Assembly (NCBI GenBank): GCA_022828595.1
Contig: JAKGHH010000001.1
Span: forward strand, 208,878,348-208,942,347
DNA from: Nelumbo lutea
Lineage: Eukaryota; Streptophyta; Magnoliopsida; Proteales; Nelumbonaceae
Length of the DNA stretch: 64,000 nucleotides
Reading direction: 5' to 3'
The notes below the pieces were generated by a model. It was not told where the DNA came from. It saw only the letters and a program-made list of their open reading frames with translations, and searched no databases. Each line of letters opens with the position of its first letter. The first letter of the stretch is position 1. Made by a program: the position numbers and the translations under genes. Of the stretch, positions 34,370-44,819 are shown one piece after another.

Positions 34370-36222
34370 ACTAATGAATCAATTCCAGTTCTTGATCTGC
34401 TGTCCTGATTCATTGTTGGTTCAGAACCAGTTTTTACCTAGTTCTGAACTGACTTAAACTCGATTGTCCTGAGAAATAATTTGTTTGGTTTTGGGTTTGA
34501 TTCAATTCTAGTTCCTTAATATTTTTTGTTGAATCGGACCGGACTGATCAAACATGACCCCATAAGGTTTCAACCCAATATTGTTTTAACAAAATAAAAT
34601 ACTGACTTAACCCAACTCAATCTTTCTATAATACTTTTTATAATAAATTTTGAAAACCCAAAACTCTAGGAGCAATTAATTTTAAATTGAGATTTGGTTT
34701 ATGGGTCCCAAAGTGTCGCTTCTTAATTCTTACATTATGAAAGAAAACCAAACCAAAACAAAACAAATAAGAAAAGAAATCCTAAACTTTAAGATTATAA
34801 GAATAAAAGTCATACAAAATTATAAAAGTATCCTTTATATATGTAAAAATATCTTGACTGGTGGGTGAGGACAGCAAAACCCAAATTCAATCTGAGTTGA
34901 AGAATCAATACCCTAATCCAACCCATCCAAGACCCAAAAATCCAAAATGACTAGTAGTAGCGGCTGTCTTTCAAAAGACAGAAATGGAACTAGAAGCTCC
35001 TAGGAGCTTATCCTTTCCTCCCTCTACACTGTAGAATTGAAAGGCTTCTAGAAGAACACTTTGTTTTCATTTCTTTATTGAGATATCTCAGACCAAGAAT
35101 TTAATAACTTTTGTCCTCTTTGATAGACTTCATCAAAGTCCCCACGCCCCCTCCCCCACTCCACTTCACTTCTGGCCTCGGTTACAAACTCCTATTAGAT
35201 AAATTTGAGGGTCATGTACGTAGGTGACGATGATGATTATGATGGGCATATGCTATTTGCCTCTCTCTCTCTCTCCCTCCATATGTCATCATCAGCCATG
35301 CCACTTTCTCACGCCATTCACTTTGAACGAATATCTTATTCTTTATTGTCTATTGTAATTTTGTCAATAATGAAAGGTTTCCTTTCTCTTTGTTTTTTTT
35401 TTTTTTTCTATTTTCTATCTTCCTATGTGTATATCTAGGTTTTTTAAGTATCTTTCTATGCTGAAGACTAATTACGCCTTGAAATTTAAGCTCAGTTTGG
35501 AAGGAATACAAATATAAATATGTAAAATGTAAAACCTTTGTATTATATATTATTTTATATATATTTATATTATACATATTTGCATTTATAATCTTTTCAA
35601 ACTGTGTCTTAGGTTCTATTTTGTGGAGTGATTTGGGCACATCCCAAGTTAATAGACTAAGGTGGCATTTGGAAAGTTTTTCCGTACGGTCTTCTACGTT
35701 TTGTCAAGTTCGAAAATTGGTCTTTTCCATTTGATAATAAAAGGTTGAAAAGAACAGAATATATGCGCCCGAAAAGACCCAAAAAGACTAAAAACAGCAA
35801 ATTTCAAGAAACTTCAAATAAAACTTTAGGTTTTTTTTTTTTTTTTGTATGTGTGTGTGATAAATAGCCTTTAAATATGTTTTTAAGAGCAAGTAGATTG
35901 ATCCACTTACCACACAGTCTTGATCTTACAAGACTCCAAAAGCATAGTATGTCTTTGAATGATGATCAGGGGTGTGCTCAGTGCTCCTTTTAAAAGAAGG
36001 GATGTTCCGAAATCAGTCTCCTTTAATTTATATTCAGTGAAGATTTGGAAATGAAGCCTTTGCTATTAAGAGAATTAAAAAAAATGCGTGCTGCATTTCA
36101 GCATTTGTTTTCTTGTAAAAGGGTTGGAATACAAAATTTTCATGCTAAGGCAACAGAAAACTAAAATGGTTTACATTAAAAAATGTTCACCCATTTAATT
36201 ATAGTGAAGGAAATGGAGACAT
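34370..36222. other. Intergenic DNA with a small inverted-repeat element (35487-35613)
   Basis: The small element has arms CTCAGTTTGGAAGGAATAC and ATCTTTTCAAACTGTG around a TATATT-rich loop (copy 2 of the family at 21788). A GGTTCAGAACCAG-type stretch at 34375-34570 looks like a further decayed MITE. There is no gene. Confidence 0.5.
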
Positions 36223-36523
36223 AGGCTGTGTTTGGTTGTACTTAAAATAAAGGAAAATCAATATTGAAAAGTATTCAATAAGAAAACAAATCATATTTCG
36301 TATTTTATAGTGTGTGGCTTAATTTGGAAATAAACCTAAATGGTTGAGACATATATGGGTATTACGAGATTGGAATCAAGAGGACCACCCTGGAAAAGGA
36401 TTTATAGAAAATTAGAAGAAAAGTCAGTTTCCAACAATTAATACCCACCTTTTGGAATTTTCACTCTCCACAGTCATTTTGCATGCAACTAGTTTTCCTT
36501 CATTTTATGTGCAACCAAATGGA
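36223..36523. mobile_element. MITE-like repeat, GCTGTGTTTGGTTG start, copy 1
   Basis: Starts ATAGGCTGTGTTTGGTTG and ends TTATGTGCAACCAAATGG, an inverted pair. The interior phrases GGAAAATCAATATTG, CAATAAGAAAACAAATCA, GGAAATAAACCTAAATGG and GAGACATATATGGGTAT recur in 55688-55893. Confidence 0.65.
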
Positions 36524-36580
36524 CTCTTAATTGAAATATTTCGGTCTGAAATTTTTTCTTTCTATTTTTTATGTTGAAAT

Positions 36581-36875
36581 CTGGTTTTCAAAACCGGATT
36601 GGACCGAACGGTCGGACTGGGAAAACCGGGAACTGGTCAGGTGATTGGTTTTGTTTTCCCCAAAAATCGAATTTTCTCAAAACCGTTGATTTTGGTCAGC
36701 GAACCTCTGAATCGGGCGATTAATCATTCGAACTAGGTTCTATTTTTTAATATTTTTTAATGTTTATATTTTTTTTGTCAAAATGGACCAAGAATTTGGT
36801 TTGAACAATCAAATCATTCGACCGGTAACTAGACCCCTGACCGATTTGGTCTCCGGATCGGTTTTAAAAACCATG
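36581..36875. mobile_element. hAT-like MITE of the CATGGTTTTTAAAA family, copy 5
   Basis: 295 bp, from CTGGTTTTCAAAACCGG to GGTTTTAAAAACCATG. Flanks GTTGAAAT (36573-36580) and GTTGAAAC (36876-36883) match at 7 of 8 bases. The interior is inverted relative to copies 3 and 4 (GGAACTGGTCAGGTG near the left end). Confidence 0.82.
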
Positions 36876-36883
36876 GTTGAAAC

Positions 36884-37439
36884 AAATAGACTTCAAAAAC
36901 CTTATTATTATTCTCATGGACATTTTGATGCCTATATTAAATTATCGTCTTGATTCATAAGATTTAAGCACCCATAATTTAATGATAGATATAACACAAT
37001 GATGAAGATCATGATGATGATGATTATGACTTTAGACCATGCAATCTTTTTTAATCCCTCTATCCTCCATCGATTGACCCAGGATCCAAAATTCCAAATC
37101 TTATTGCATTGATACAATCTACATTTCCATATTTTAACCATTTATTTATTTATTTGTAAACTGGGACTAGACTATAATGTGTAATTTTATATTATCTAGT
37201 CCATGTAATGTTATCTTGATAGAATTGAAGGTTATAATAATTATCCAAAAGAGATCCCAAGTTCCCACCCAACTAAAAATAACAAAATAAATTATATATT
37301 ACTCAGAAAAAGTCTGCCATCTACCATGAGAAGTTCCATCTATAATCAATAAAAACGTGATTCATTAAATGGATTTTTTTTTTTTGTTTGGCACACCATT
37401 GATTATGTTGTTGTTGCTTCTAAGTATTTACTTTAGGAT
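36884..37439. other. Intergenic DNA, nothing firm
   Basis: Around 36966-37027 there is a CACCCATAATTTAATGATAG phrase plus an ATGATGATGATG run that may be another LINE tail relic. Confidence 0.4.
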
Positions 37440-38111
37440 CACTCTTGACTAGATCTCTGCGTGGCTTTGTCCCTACAATTTTCCTTTGAGCAGTGATTAG
37501 AGCACATCCCATTTTTGATAAAGGAGGACAGACCCCTACTGAATGGTCTCAGTGATGTTTTGAAAAGCTTTTGATCTCTAATACTCCCTTGTTTATCATT
37601 TTTGCCAACATTGAGATTGAACTCTCCACTACAAATCCACATACCCTTAATGATCTCAGTAAGAGACCCTTTGATTTTTTTTTAATGAAATTAATTTTTT
37701 GTTCAACTATGATGCCTAAAGGCATGATACCAGAAAATGTTATAACCACACAATCAACCGGCATCATAAAAGAGATAACCAATCAGGTGGGTTTTCATCA
37801 AAATTATGAGAGTTTTGGTTGATCAAAGCTTTTCTAATATCATGTCTTTCGGGCTGCTTCTCTTAGGTTCTCCATACATAAAAGTACATTACCAAATGTT
37901 AGAATCATGTTCAGTAATACAACTTTGAATAAACATAGCATCCACTAACACTCTTTTTATAATAAAGGAAGATAGAATCTTCTAACACAATATTGAGGTC
38001 TAGAAAATCCTCCCAAATAAGGGCAATACCCTCTGCCAAATCTCTTTGTATTCATGAACTCATTATTGGATGAGACCCTAAACCTCAACAATTCCAATTT
38101 AGAATCCTCAT
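37440..38111 (-). mobile_element. Relic of a LINE ORF2 endonuclease domain
   Basis: On the minus strand a start at 38111 gives M-R-I-L-N-W-N-C, a stop, then G-L-G, the classic plant LINE opening with one nonsense change. Next is RDLAEGIALIWEDFLDL (about 38060-38005), then MWICSGEFNLNVGKNDKQGS (about 37642-37583). These fit the N-terminal half of the endonuclease in the right order. Between the second and third pieces lies a dispersed repeat (37700-37860) that does not fit the domain. Confidence 0.65.
37700..37860. repeat. Dispersed repeat, copy 2 (partner at 26070)
   Basis: Shares CAATCAACCGGCATCATAAA, TTTTCATCAAAATTATGAG, TTTGGTTGATCAAAGCTTT and ATCATGTCTTTCGG with 26070-26235. It interrupts the LINE endonuclease relic. 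Confidence 0.6.
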
Positions 38112-39344
38112 ATTTCGCCAACCTAACCCCATAAAAGCGATATTTTGAAGATAAGAAACCCTACATATGAATCAGTGCATTTTAATAGGGTATTTTTGGT
38201 CCTTTTACAAAGGGTGTGCCCCATAAAAGCTGGGATGTGCCCTAATTAGCTCTCCCTTCCTTTCTCCTATTTGAGAATCCAATTGGACTAAACCACCAAC
38301 ATATGCTGAAGGTTTTGTTTAGCTTATAGTTCTTCTTTTAATTATATGGGACAATGACAATTTCAGCAGCCTGACACCATTTCCACTATTAACTACATAG
38401 AACCTAACTACCAAAAAAACTAAATGGAACCTTGGATCGGTGCATTTGTTAATTATACATTGTGTAAATCTAAATGAACCAACAAATCTTCAATTTGTAA
38501 AAGCTGCTGCTCCACTTGTTATAATAGAATAGAGGAGATCTATCAATAAAAAAATAATAATAAGAAGAATAGAATATAAAGGACAGCCCCCTGTCTCCAC
38601 TCAAGGAGGGATCCACCATGTCCCTTTTAAAAATAACATAGAAAATAAATAAATAAATAAAAACTTTGAGTTGGCCCAACTGCCCAAGTTTGATTTCACT
38701 TTTCCTGTTTATCTTGTTTTCTATGATTTCTCTGACCATTTCAGTACACACTCTCAAATAAAAATAAAAGTTCCTATTCACTTGGATGCGCCCGGATAAA
38801 GCGCTCCTCACACCGATACAAGTATAAAAAAATGTTTCACTGAAATATACTATGAGGTTAGTGTGAAGAGCAGACCATAACAGTGAGTGATGAGGAACTT
38901 TCTGGTTTGTATTCTCTTCATGTGAAGATAAACAGAATCCATGAAAATGGAGATAATGCTCATTTAGGAGGGCTGAACTGAAGATTTTCACTAAGCAGGG
39001 TTAGAAATTTTGCTTTGTCCATGTAAAACCCATCTCAAAAAGCCAGAAGCCACGCAGTCGGACCCGGATCTAGACCCAAACCCAGGTGAAAAGCAATATT
39101 GTCCCATTGATGGATGCATGATGGATCCATAAAGTGTCAATGGCTTACATTACATGCATCATGCATGTATATGGTGATTTGTTTTTATTATTTTATTATA
39201 CGAGAAGCTGTGTTAGTTGCATGACATCGCATCTCATGGGCCCGGTCAGCTTTAGACTAGTTATTTTGTCACCATTTTTTATTTTTAAGTTTCTACGCTC
39301 TGAGACACTATTTAGCCAACAGGTTAATTAATAGTCAGTGGTCA
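38112..39344. other. Intergenic DNA upstream of the F-box gene
   Basis: A 173-codon minus-strand frame (38470-38991) exists, but its translation is an AT-driven run rich in F, Y, I and S with no motif, so I do not call it a gene. ATAAATAAATAAATAAA lies at 38645-38661. Confidence 0.5.
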
Positions 39345-39665
39345 TCCAAGTGAGCCGGTGAGCCGGTGAGCCCGTGAGCCCCCCCACGGTCCCACCCCAC
39401 CCGGCACTCCGCGGGCCGCGGCCACCCTTTTCCCTCGCTTAGTTGCTTTCAGTCATCCAGTGAAACCCACATCCCAAGTTTTCATTCCCTACTTAAATCC
39501 CTCCCTCCTTCCCTCCTTCCCTCACTCCACATTCCAATCAATCTCTCTCTCTCTCTCTCTCCTTCCTTCCTTCCTTCCTAGATAGAGATCCAAACCAATT
39601 AACCTTCCTCTTCCAACCCATTCCTAACACACCCTTTAACAGAACTCGCCTTTGTTGCCTCTATA

Positions 39666-39699
<34 letters not shown>

Positions 39700-39763
39700 A
39701 TATCTGAGGAACCCTAATTGTTTGTCTGAGAGAGGATTAGAACAGGAGAAAGAACAAAAGAAT
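39345..39763 (+). promoter_or_regulatory. Core promoter region and pyrimidine-rich leader of the F-box/kelch gene
   Basis: A GC-rich patch with a short GTGAGCCG tandem (39350-39378) and CGCGGGCCGCGGCC (39410-39423) stands out against the AT-rich surroundings. It is followed by a weak TATA-like TTAAAT (39492). CT and CTTC tracts follow (39480-39580, with (CT)n at 39543-39561 and 39670-39697), typical of plant 5' leaders (Y patches). The transcription start cannot be fixed by eye. Confidence 0.5.
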
Positions 39764-41047
39764 ATGGGAGGAGCAGGGAAAGACATTCAGCTGCTGCAGC
39801 AGCATCAACAGCAATACTTGATTCCCGGCCTGCCCGACGAAGTAGCAATGGATTGCCTGGTTCGTGTTCCCTACCAATTCCATTTGGCGATGAAATCGGT
39901 TTGCCGGAGGTGGCGCAACCTGGCCAATGATCCCTCTTTTTACAGAGAAAGGCAGAAGACGGGCACTGCCGAGCAACTTGTGTGTCTTGTTCAAGCCCTC
40001 ACCTCCATTACCTCCGCCGAGGCAGAAGTTGAATCGGTGATTGAAGACAACGATAAGGAGCAAGAGGAGAAGAGGCGGCTCCGGCGAAGACATTGCCCAC
40101 CCGTGTACGGCCTTAGCGTGTATAACCTAAGCAGGAACACCTGGCGTAGGATGATGCCGACTCGGGGCAACTGCAGTGGAATCCCCATGTTTAGTCATTG
40201 CGTGGCGCTCCCGATCTCGGGAAAGCTGGTCTTGCTAGGCGGTTGGGACCCCGAGACTCTGGACTCTGTTCCTGATGTGTATGTCTGTGATTTCGTCAGC
40301 GGCGGGGGGTGGCGCCGCGCTGCTCCCATGTCGATGGGGCGGTCCTTCTTCGCCTGCGCAGCCGTGGGACCGTCGTCCGTGTACGTGGTGGGAGGACACG
40401 ACAACCAGAAGAACGCTCTGCGATCGGCGGAGGTGTACGATGCCGATGCGGACGAGTGGCGGGCTCTCCCACCCATGGCGGAGGAGAGGGACGAGTGTCA
40501 AGGATTGTCCTGCGACGGCGACGGCAGGTTCTGGGTGGTCAGCGGGTACGGCACCGAGAGCCAAGGGCGATTCAAATCGGACGCCGAGTGCTACGACCCG
40601 ACTCTTGGGTCTTGGTCCAAGCTAGAGGAAGTGTGGCCATTTCCCAGTGCCAGCCCAAGGGCCATTGCTGCTACTCCCAGTGGACGGTGGTGCTTCGTGA
40701 GTGGCGGTAACGGAGGAGAGCAGAGAGGGGTCATGGAGTATGACGTGAAAGAGAAATGTTGGAAGGTAGTGACCTCCATTCCCGATAACGGCTTGAAATC
40801 TTCTCCGTGCGTAGTAACTCTTCGAGGTGGAGGAAGAAACCAAGATCGGATCTTTATGATGGGTTCCGGCATTGATGGGTTGAACGGCGGGAACGGCGCC
40901 GGCGACAGGCACGGTGGGTTGATCTTAGAGCTAGAGAAAAGCACTACGACAACCAATGGTGGTAACAGTAATGGCAAGTGGATCAATCTCCACACGCCCA
41001 CCGAATTCTCGGGCTTTGCCTACTCGGTCTGTTCCTTGCTACTTTGA
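39764..41047 (+). CDS. F-box/kelch-repeat protein, KISS ME DEADLY (KMD/KFB) group
   Basis: Intronless, 427 residues. I use the ATG at 39764; the frame is open a little further upstream but without another ATG. F-box at residues 18-62 (YLIPGLPDEVAMDCLVRVPY, then KSVCRRWR) should bind the SKP1 subunit of an SCF ubiquitin ligase. An acidic/basic linker (85-110) precedes YGLSVYNLSRNTWRRM (116-130). Four kelch-like blades follow with GG and a W six to ten residues on: LVLLGGWD (155-162), VYVVGGHD (206-213), FWVVSGYG (257-263) and WCFVSGGNGG (309-318). An unusual G/N/T-rich stretch lies at 371-404. The tail SGFAYSVCSLLL is typical of the group. Arabidopsis members (At1g80440, At1g15670, At2g44130, At3g59940) target type-B response regulators (cytokinin signalling) and phenylalanine ammonia-lyase; wording is closest to the At3g59940/At2g44130 pair, which is an inference from memory of the family. 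The gene is much more GC-rich than its surroundings. Confidence 0.92.
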   Translation: MGGAGKDIQLLQQHQQQYLIPGLPDEVAMDCLVRVPYQFHLAMKSVCRRWRNLANDPSFYRERQKTGTAEQLVCLVQALTSITSAEAEVESVIEDNDKEQEEKRRLRRRHCPPVYGLSVYNLSRNTWRRMMPTRGNCSGIPMFSHCVALPISGKLVLLGGWDPETLDSVPDVYVCDFVSGGGWRRAAPMSMGRSFFACAAVGPSSVYVVGGHDNQKNALRSAEVYDADADEWRALPPMAEERDECQGLSCDGDGRFWVVSGYGTESQGRFKSDAECYDPTLGSWSKLEEVWPFPSASPRAIAATPSGRWCFVSGGNGGEQRGVMEYDVKEKCWKVVTSIPDNGLKSSPCVVTLRGGGRNQDRIFMMGSGIDGLNGGNGAGDRHGGLILELEKSTTTTNGGNSNGKWINLHTPTEFSGFAYSVCSLLL

Positions 41048-41683
41048 TGACTGAACATACGAAACCAATGATGGTGGCCGAGACTCAACGGCTGCTACTC
41101 TTTCTCAGGCAACCTCTCCGGCGTAGCTCCGGCGAACCCCTTTTTGCGTTTTCTTATCTTAGAAGTAAAACGACTAGACCAATCATGGAGTTTTGTTATC
41201 CAAAATTTTCAGACGTTAAGTTTTAGAATAGTCGGGAGAAAACAAACGAAAATGAATGAAAGATGGATGAGGTTTCTTCCCTTCTTCCTTGGCTGAACCA
41301 GATCAATTAATCAGCATTCCGCCATTTCAGGTGGGTCTAACAACTAATATACAATATTGCAGATGGATGGTTTAAATGGATTTGTGAGGTTTGTGGAAGG
41401 ACATGGGCCTCCATAACTTGCTACCTTACACCAAGGCCCTGGCCCACAATTTGATAAATATCTATCTAACTGATCATGTTTTCTTTTCTTTTTTATTATA
41501 CTTCCTAAGAGTTTAAAGACATAAATAAGGTTAATTTCATAATTATAGAAGAAGATGGTTCTATTATAAATAAGGTTGTTCAGTAGGGCTGCAATTTGGG
41601 TGAGGGGTTTGTCAAAATTTGAATGTGGGTTAGGCCTTTGACACCACATGAATCATTAACGTTGCATTCACATGTGATACCAC
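41048..41683. other. 3' flank of the F-box gene
   Basis: The first ~200 bases are still fairly GC-rich and are probably 3' UTR. No clear poly(A) signal. The rest has no recognised content. Confidence 0.5.
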
Positions 41684-41821
41684 ATTTTAAAATCTAATAT
41701 TATCCTTTTATGGTCATTATTCTTCAGATTTTCAAAATAAAACTCAACATTCATTTTAAAATCTAATATTATCCTTTTATGGTCATTATTCTTCAGATTT
41801 TCAAAATAAAACTCAACATTC
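41684..41821. repeat. Perfect 69-bp tandem duplication
   Basis: Units 41684-41752 and 41753-41821 look identical by eye (ATTTTAAAATCTAATATTAT... to ...CTCAACATTC). The unit length is a multiple of three, so a minus-strand frame reads through both copies, but nothing suggests it is a protein. Confidence 0.95.
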
Positions 41822-44533
41822 ATTTTTACTCGGTTGAAGGTCAAGAACATAAAACTAGCTAGAGTTAAAATGGCATCCTTAGAATTAAACCGGAGAAACG
41901 AAATGATCCCATCTAGTTTCGGTTTACAAGTCGTTTCATTGAATATCTCTAATCTGTTGGACAGTTTTCCATGAGCATAAGACCACAAAGGTTTTATTCA
42001 AATGTTGTATTTTGAAAATTTAAAGAAGAATGATGTATAAAATAGTCTTTTCCATCTTTCCATTAACGGATGCAAGTAAGTTAATTTCCTAAAACTTAAG
42101 GGTATAAAGAATATTTTGAACCTTGGTATAAAGAAATCAGATTGGCTTGGTTTAGAAAGAGTATAAATACATGCAAAATAATATAAAATACAAAATTTTG
42201 CAATCTACGTATTTGTGATCTTCCAAACTGAGACCAGGAAATTATTGAAGCAAAAGCATTCAAACTGATGGCTCACGAGTCAAGACCTTGGTGTGACACT
42301 CAGAAGATCGTCAATCTCATGTTGGATCATCATCTTGAGCATTGCTGATTGTAGGAACTTTCTTTCTATGCTTATACTGTTTCTAGACAGACCAATTACT
42401 TAGTTCCTCATTCCTAGTTCTCTTAGACCTGTATTCCTGAATGATTTGGTGTAAATGTGTAATGAAGTAGCCTATGAGATTTCTCAAAAAGAAAAGAAAG
42501 AGAGAATTCTAAATACTTATAATCCCAGTAGAAGTGATCGTAGGCCTAGGCCTGAGTGTAGCATTGTTTGTTAATAGCATCCAAACCGAGGTTCAAAGTA
42601 TTAATTGATATGTGTGATATGCAAAAATTATGCATTGCAAAGATTCAAGGGAGAGAAACACCTCTCAATCAAGAATCCAGAGATTTGCTCCTCACAGAGC
42701 TTTCAGTCATGTATTGAAAACACCTCTAATACTTAGGTGCATTTGGTTCATGGACAGGACCAGAATCGGAATCAGAATCACCCATTCCTGACATCTGTTT
42801 GGTTCAGTCAGGAATCGGAACCAGATTCTAATCGTTGTTGTTTGGTTCAACTAAAAGCTGGAATTGGAATTAATCAAAGTTTTCAATTCTGCCCCTATTA
42901 AAAGAACCTCAAAAACATCCACTAATTATATATTTTCAAGATAGACACACATTGGCAACCTGCTACCAAGTGCATATATGGAGAAAATATGAAAAAAAGA
43001 AAAACACATAAACAAACAAAAATCACAAAATAAATGTTTAAAAGCAAAAATCTCACATCTATAATACGATGTCATTCTTACATTTCATCTTCTACAATTG
43101 AACTTCACCTCAAAAGTATGCTTGCAAAATATTTACCCTTCATATATATTGGACCCATTTATGGCCATTTTGATAAAGCATTTGAAGCCATTCATTGTCC
43201 TGTAGATCATATAAACTTGTAAGTGATTCCCATCTTCATCTGAACTCATCATTTGCATCATTCCCAAAAATGCATTCCTCAAAATCTCTTTCAGACCACC
43301 AATTTTGGTTTGATTTGGTGGTCTAGACCATATACCGAACATCCAGGAGCCAATTTCGGCAAGCATCATCTAAGCCTGAATACCTAATTCAAAATGATTA
43401 GGGCTGCAACATGGGTGGGCCCAATTCAAGCCTGAATAGATTCAATTTGTAATTTTACATAAGTTGGGTTTGCATTTTCAGTCCTAATGCTATGCTTGGG
43501 TCTAAAATTTTGTTTTTTTTTTTTTCAAGTTAGACTTGTAATTTTACACATCTAAGCGTTCTTCCTTAACCTAGAAGCCAATATTCTATTGTAATTAGCA
43601 TCTTCTACTTTATGAGTCTATAAATACAATGGAAACTTTTATAAGGGAATTAGTGAAGGAAATACATTCTATGAGCAGTTTTTTTTGTTTTTTCTCCTTG
43701 ATTGGTAAGATTTTTACCTTGTGAAAGTATAGGAGAGAGATTACTAGTCCAGTAGGTGAAAAAATAAGGGATAACAAACCGAAATGGTTTGGATATAAAC
43801 ATAGAAGACTGCCTGCTGCACCAATAAGAAGCAATTTGATGCAAGGGGCCTGAACCAAGATGAGACAAGATCAGGCATAAAAGGACATTGGTTAAGGTAG
43901 TGAGAAATTATTTTGGGGCTTACAATTTAATAATGGTCAATGGATATGGCCTTTGATAGAACGGAATGACAAAACAGGATTGATGTAGCACAAACTTGTT
44001 CAAGCTATATAAGCCAAGTTGAGGCCTGAGGGGAGAAAGACAGAAAGACAGAGACAATCTAAACATGGTAAAATCTTGGGAATATATTGATAATTTCCCA
44101 TGAATATCTAGGAAGGTTTGACTATCTTCAACAAAATACCTCTTGGCCTACAAAATGAAATTGTTGTTGTTTTTGTTGTTGTTGATGATAGTGGTATCAT
44201 ATGGCCTTTCATAGACCAAAATAGAGTAATTTTACTGATGCTTCCATTCCCACTTAAGTGGGATAAGACTGATGATTATAATACCAAACACTAATTTTCA
44301 GTAAGATAGGTTTCACAAACTCTATTCTCCTGGATAAATTTATATTAGGAAATCTGTTGTTGAGATGCATAGAAATGAGTTTTCAATATATATTAGTAAA
44401 TTTGGATAAATTTACCTTGTGACAGTCTCCCTCCACTATTACACCTCTTAGCCCCTGTTGTTGCAACAATTTTAAACCCTGTATTAGAGCCATCAATGCT
44501 GCTCTCAAAGACTTCCCTTATATTGGCTGAAAC
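41822..44533. other. Intergenic DNA with repeat relics
   Basis: Contains copy 3 of the small CTCAGTTTGGAAGG element (about 42143-42237) and a second copy of the GTTTGGTTCA/GGAATCGGAA repeat (42735-42870; partner 5893). A half of the AAGGTTCAAAGTAT MITE (about 42592) and two LINE tail relics (43905-43990; 44160-44285) are also present. No gene is seen. Confidence 0.5.
43905..44290 (+). mobile_element. Two LINE 3' tail relics in a row
   Basis: 43905-43990 reads TTGGGGCTTACAATTTAATA, CCTTTGATAGAACGGAATGA, CAAAACAGGATTGATGTAGC. 44160-44285 has a (TTG)n-rich run (44163-44184), then CCTTTCATAGACC and AAGTGGGATAAGACTGATGA, the tail phrase plus the start of an ATG repeat. Confidence 0.45.
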
Positions 44534-44752
44534 AAGGTTCAAAATATTGATACGCCCGCATTTCGATACCTATTTTTTTACTTATTTTTTATTTTTTTTT
44601 TCAAAACTGGTTCAGGGGAGCCAGTCTAGGACCCCTCCATCCCCTGAATCGGTCAGACTCCCGATACACCCACTGTAGGGGTATATCGGAAGGGTCCTGG
44701 AATGATACGCATCAGCCAATACGGGCTGATACGTAATGATACTTTGAACCTT
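44534..44752. mobile_element. MITE, AAGGTTCAAAGTATCGAT family, copy 3 (compact)
   Basis: 219 bp with ends AAGGTTCAAAATATTGATAC and ATGATACTTTGAACCTT. GGCTGAAAC before the element and GACTGAAAC one base after its right end give a likely 9-bp target duplication (8 of 9), the size made by Mutator-like elements. The interior has ACTGGTTCAGGGG, CCCCTGAATCGGTCAGACTC and GGGTATATCGG. Confidence 0.75.
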
Positions 44753-44819
44753 GGACTGAAACCATCGACCTTTCTAATAACCTTTTTACTGGTCAAGTTC
44801 CCGCTTCACTAGGGCATGC

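Noticed and set aside
38470..38991. 173-codon open frame on the minus strand upstream of the F-box gene
   Set aside because: Composition is dominated by F, Y, I and S as expected from AT-rich DNA, there are no motifs, and simple A/T repeats run through it.
40195..41001. Several open frames on the minus strand and other plus frames within the F-box gene
   Set aside because: They are shadows of the GC-rich kelch gene, whose own frame matches a known protein family throughout.
43610..43868. Overlapping minus-strand frames of 72-82 codons
   Set aside because: No domain or family recognised; may be transposon debris but cannot be supported.
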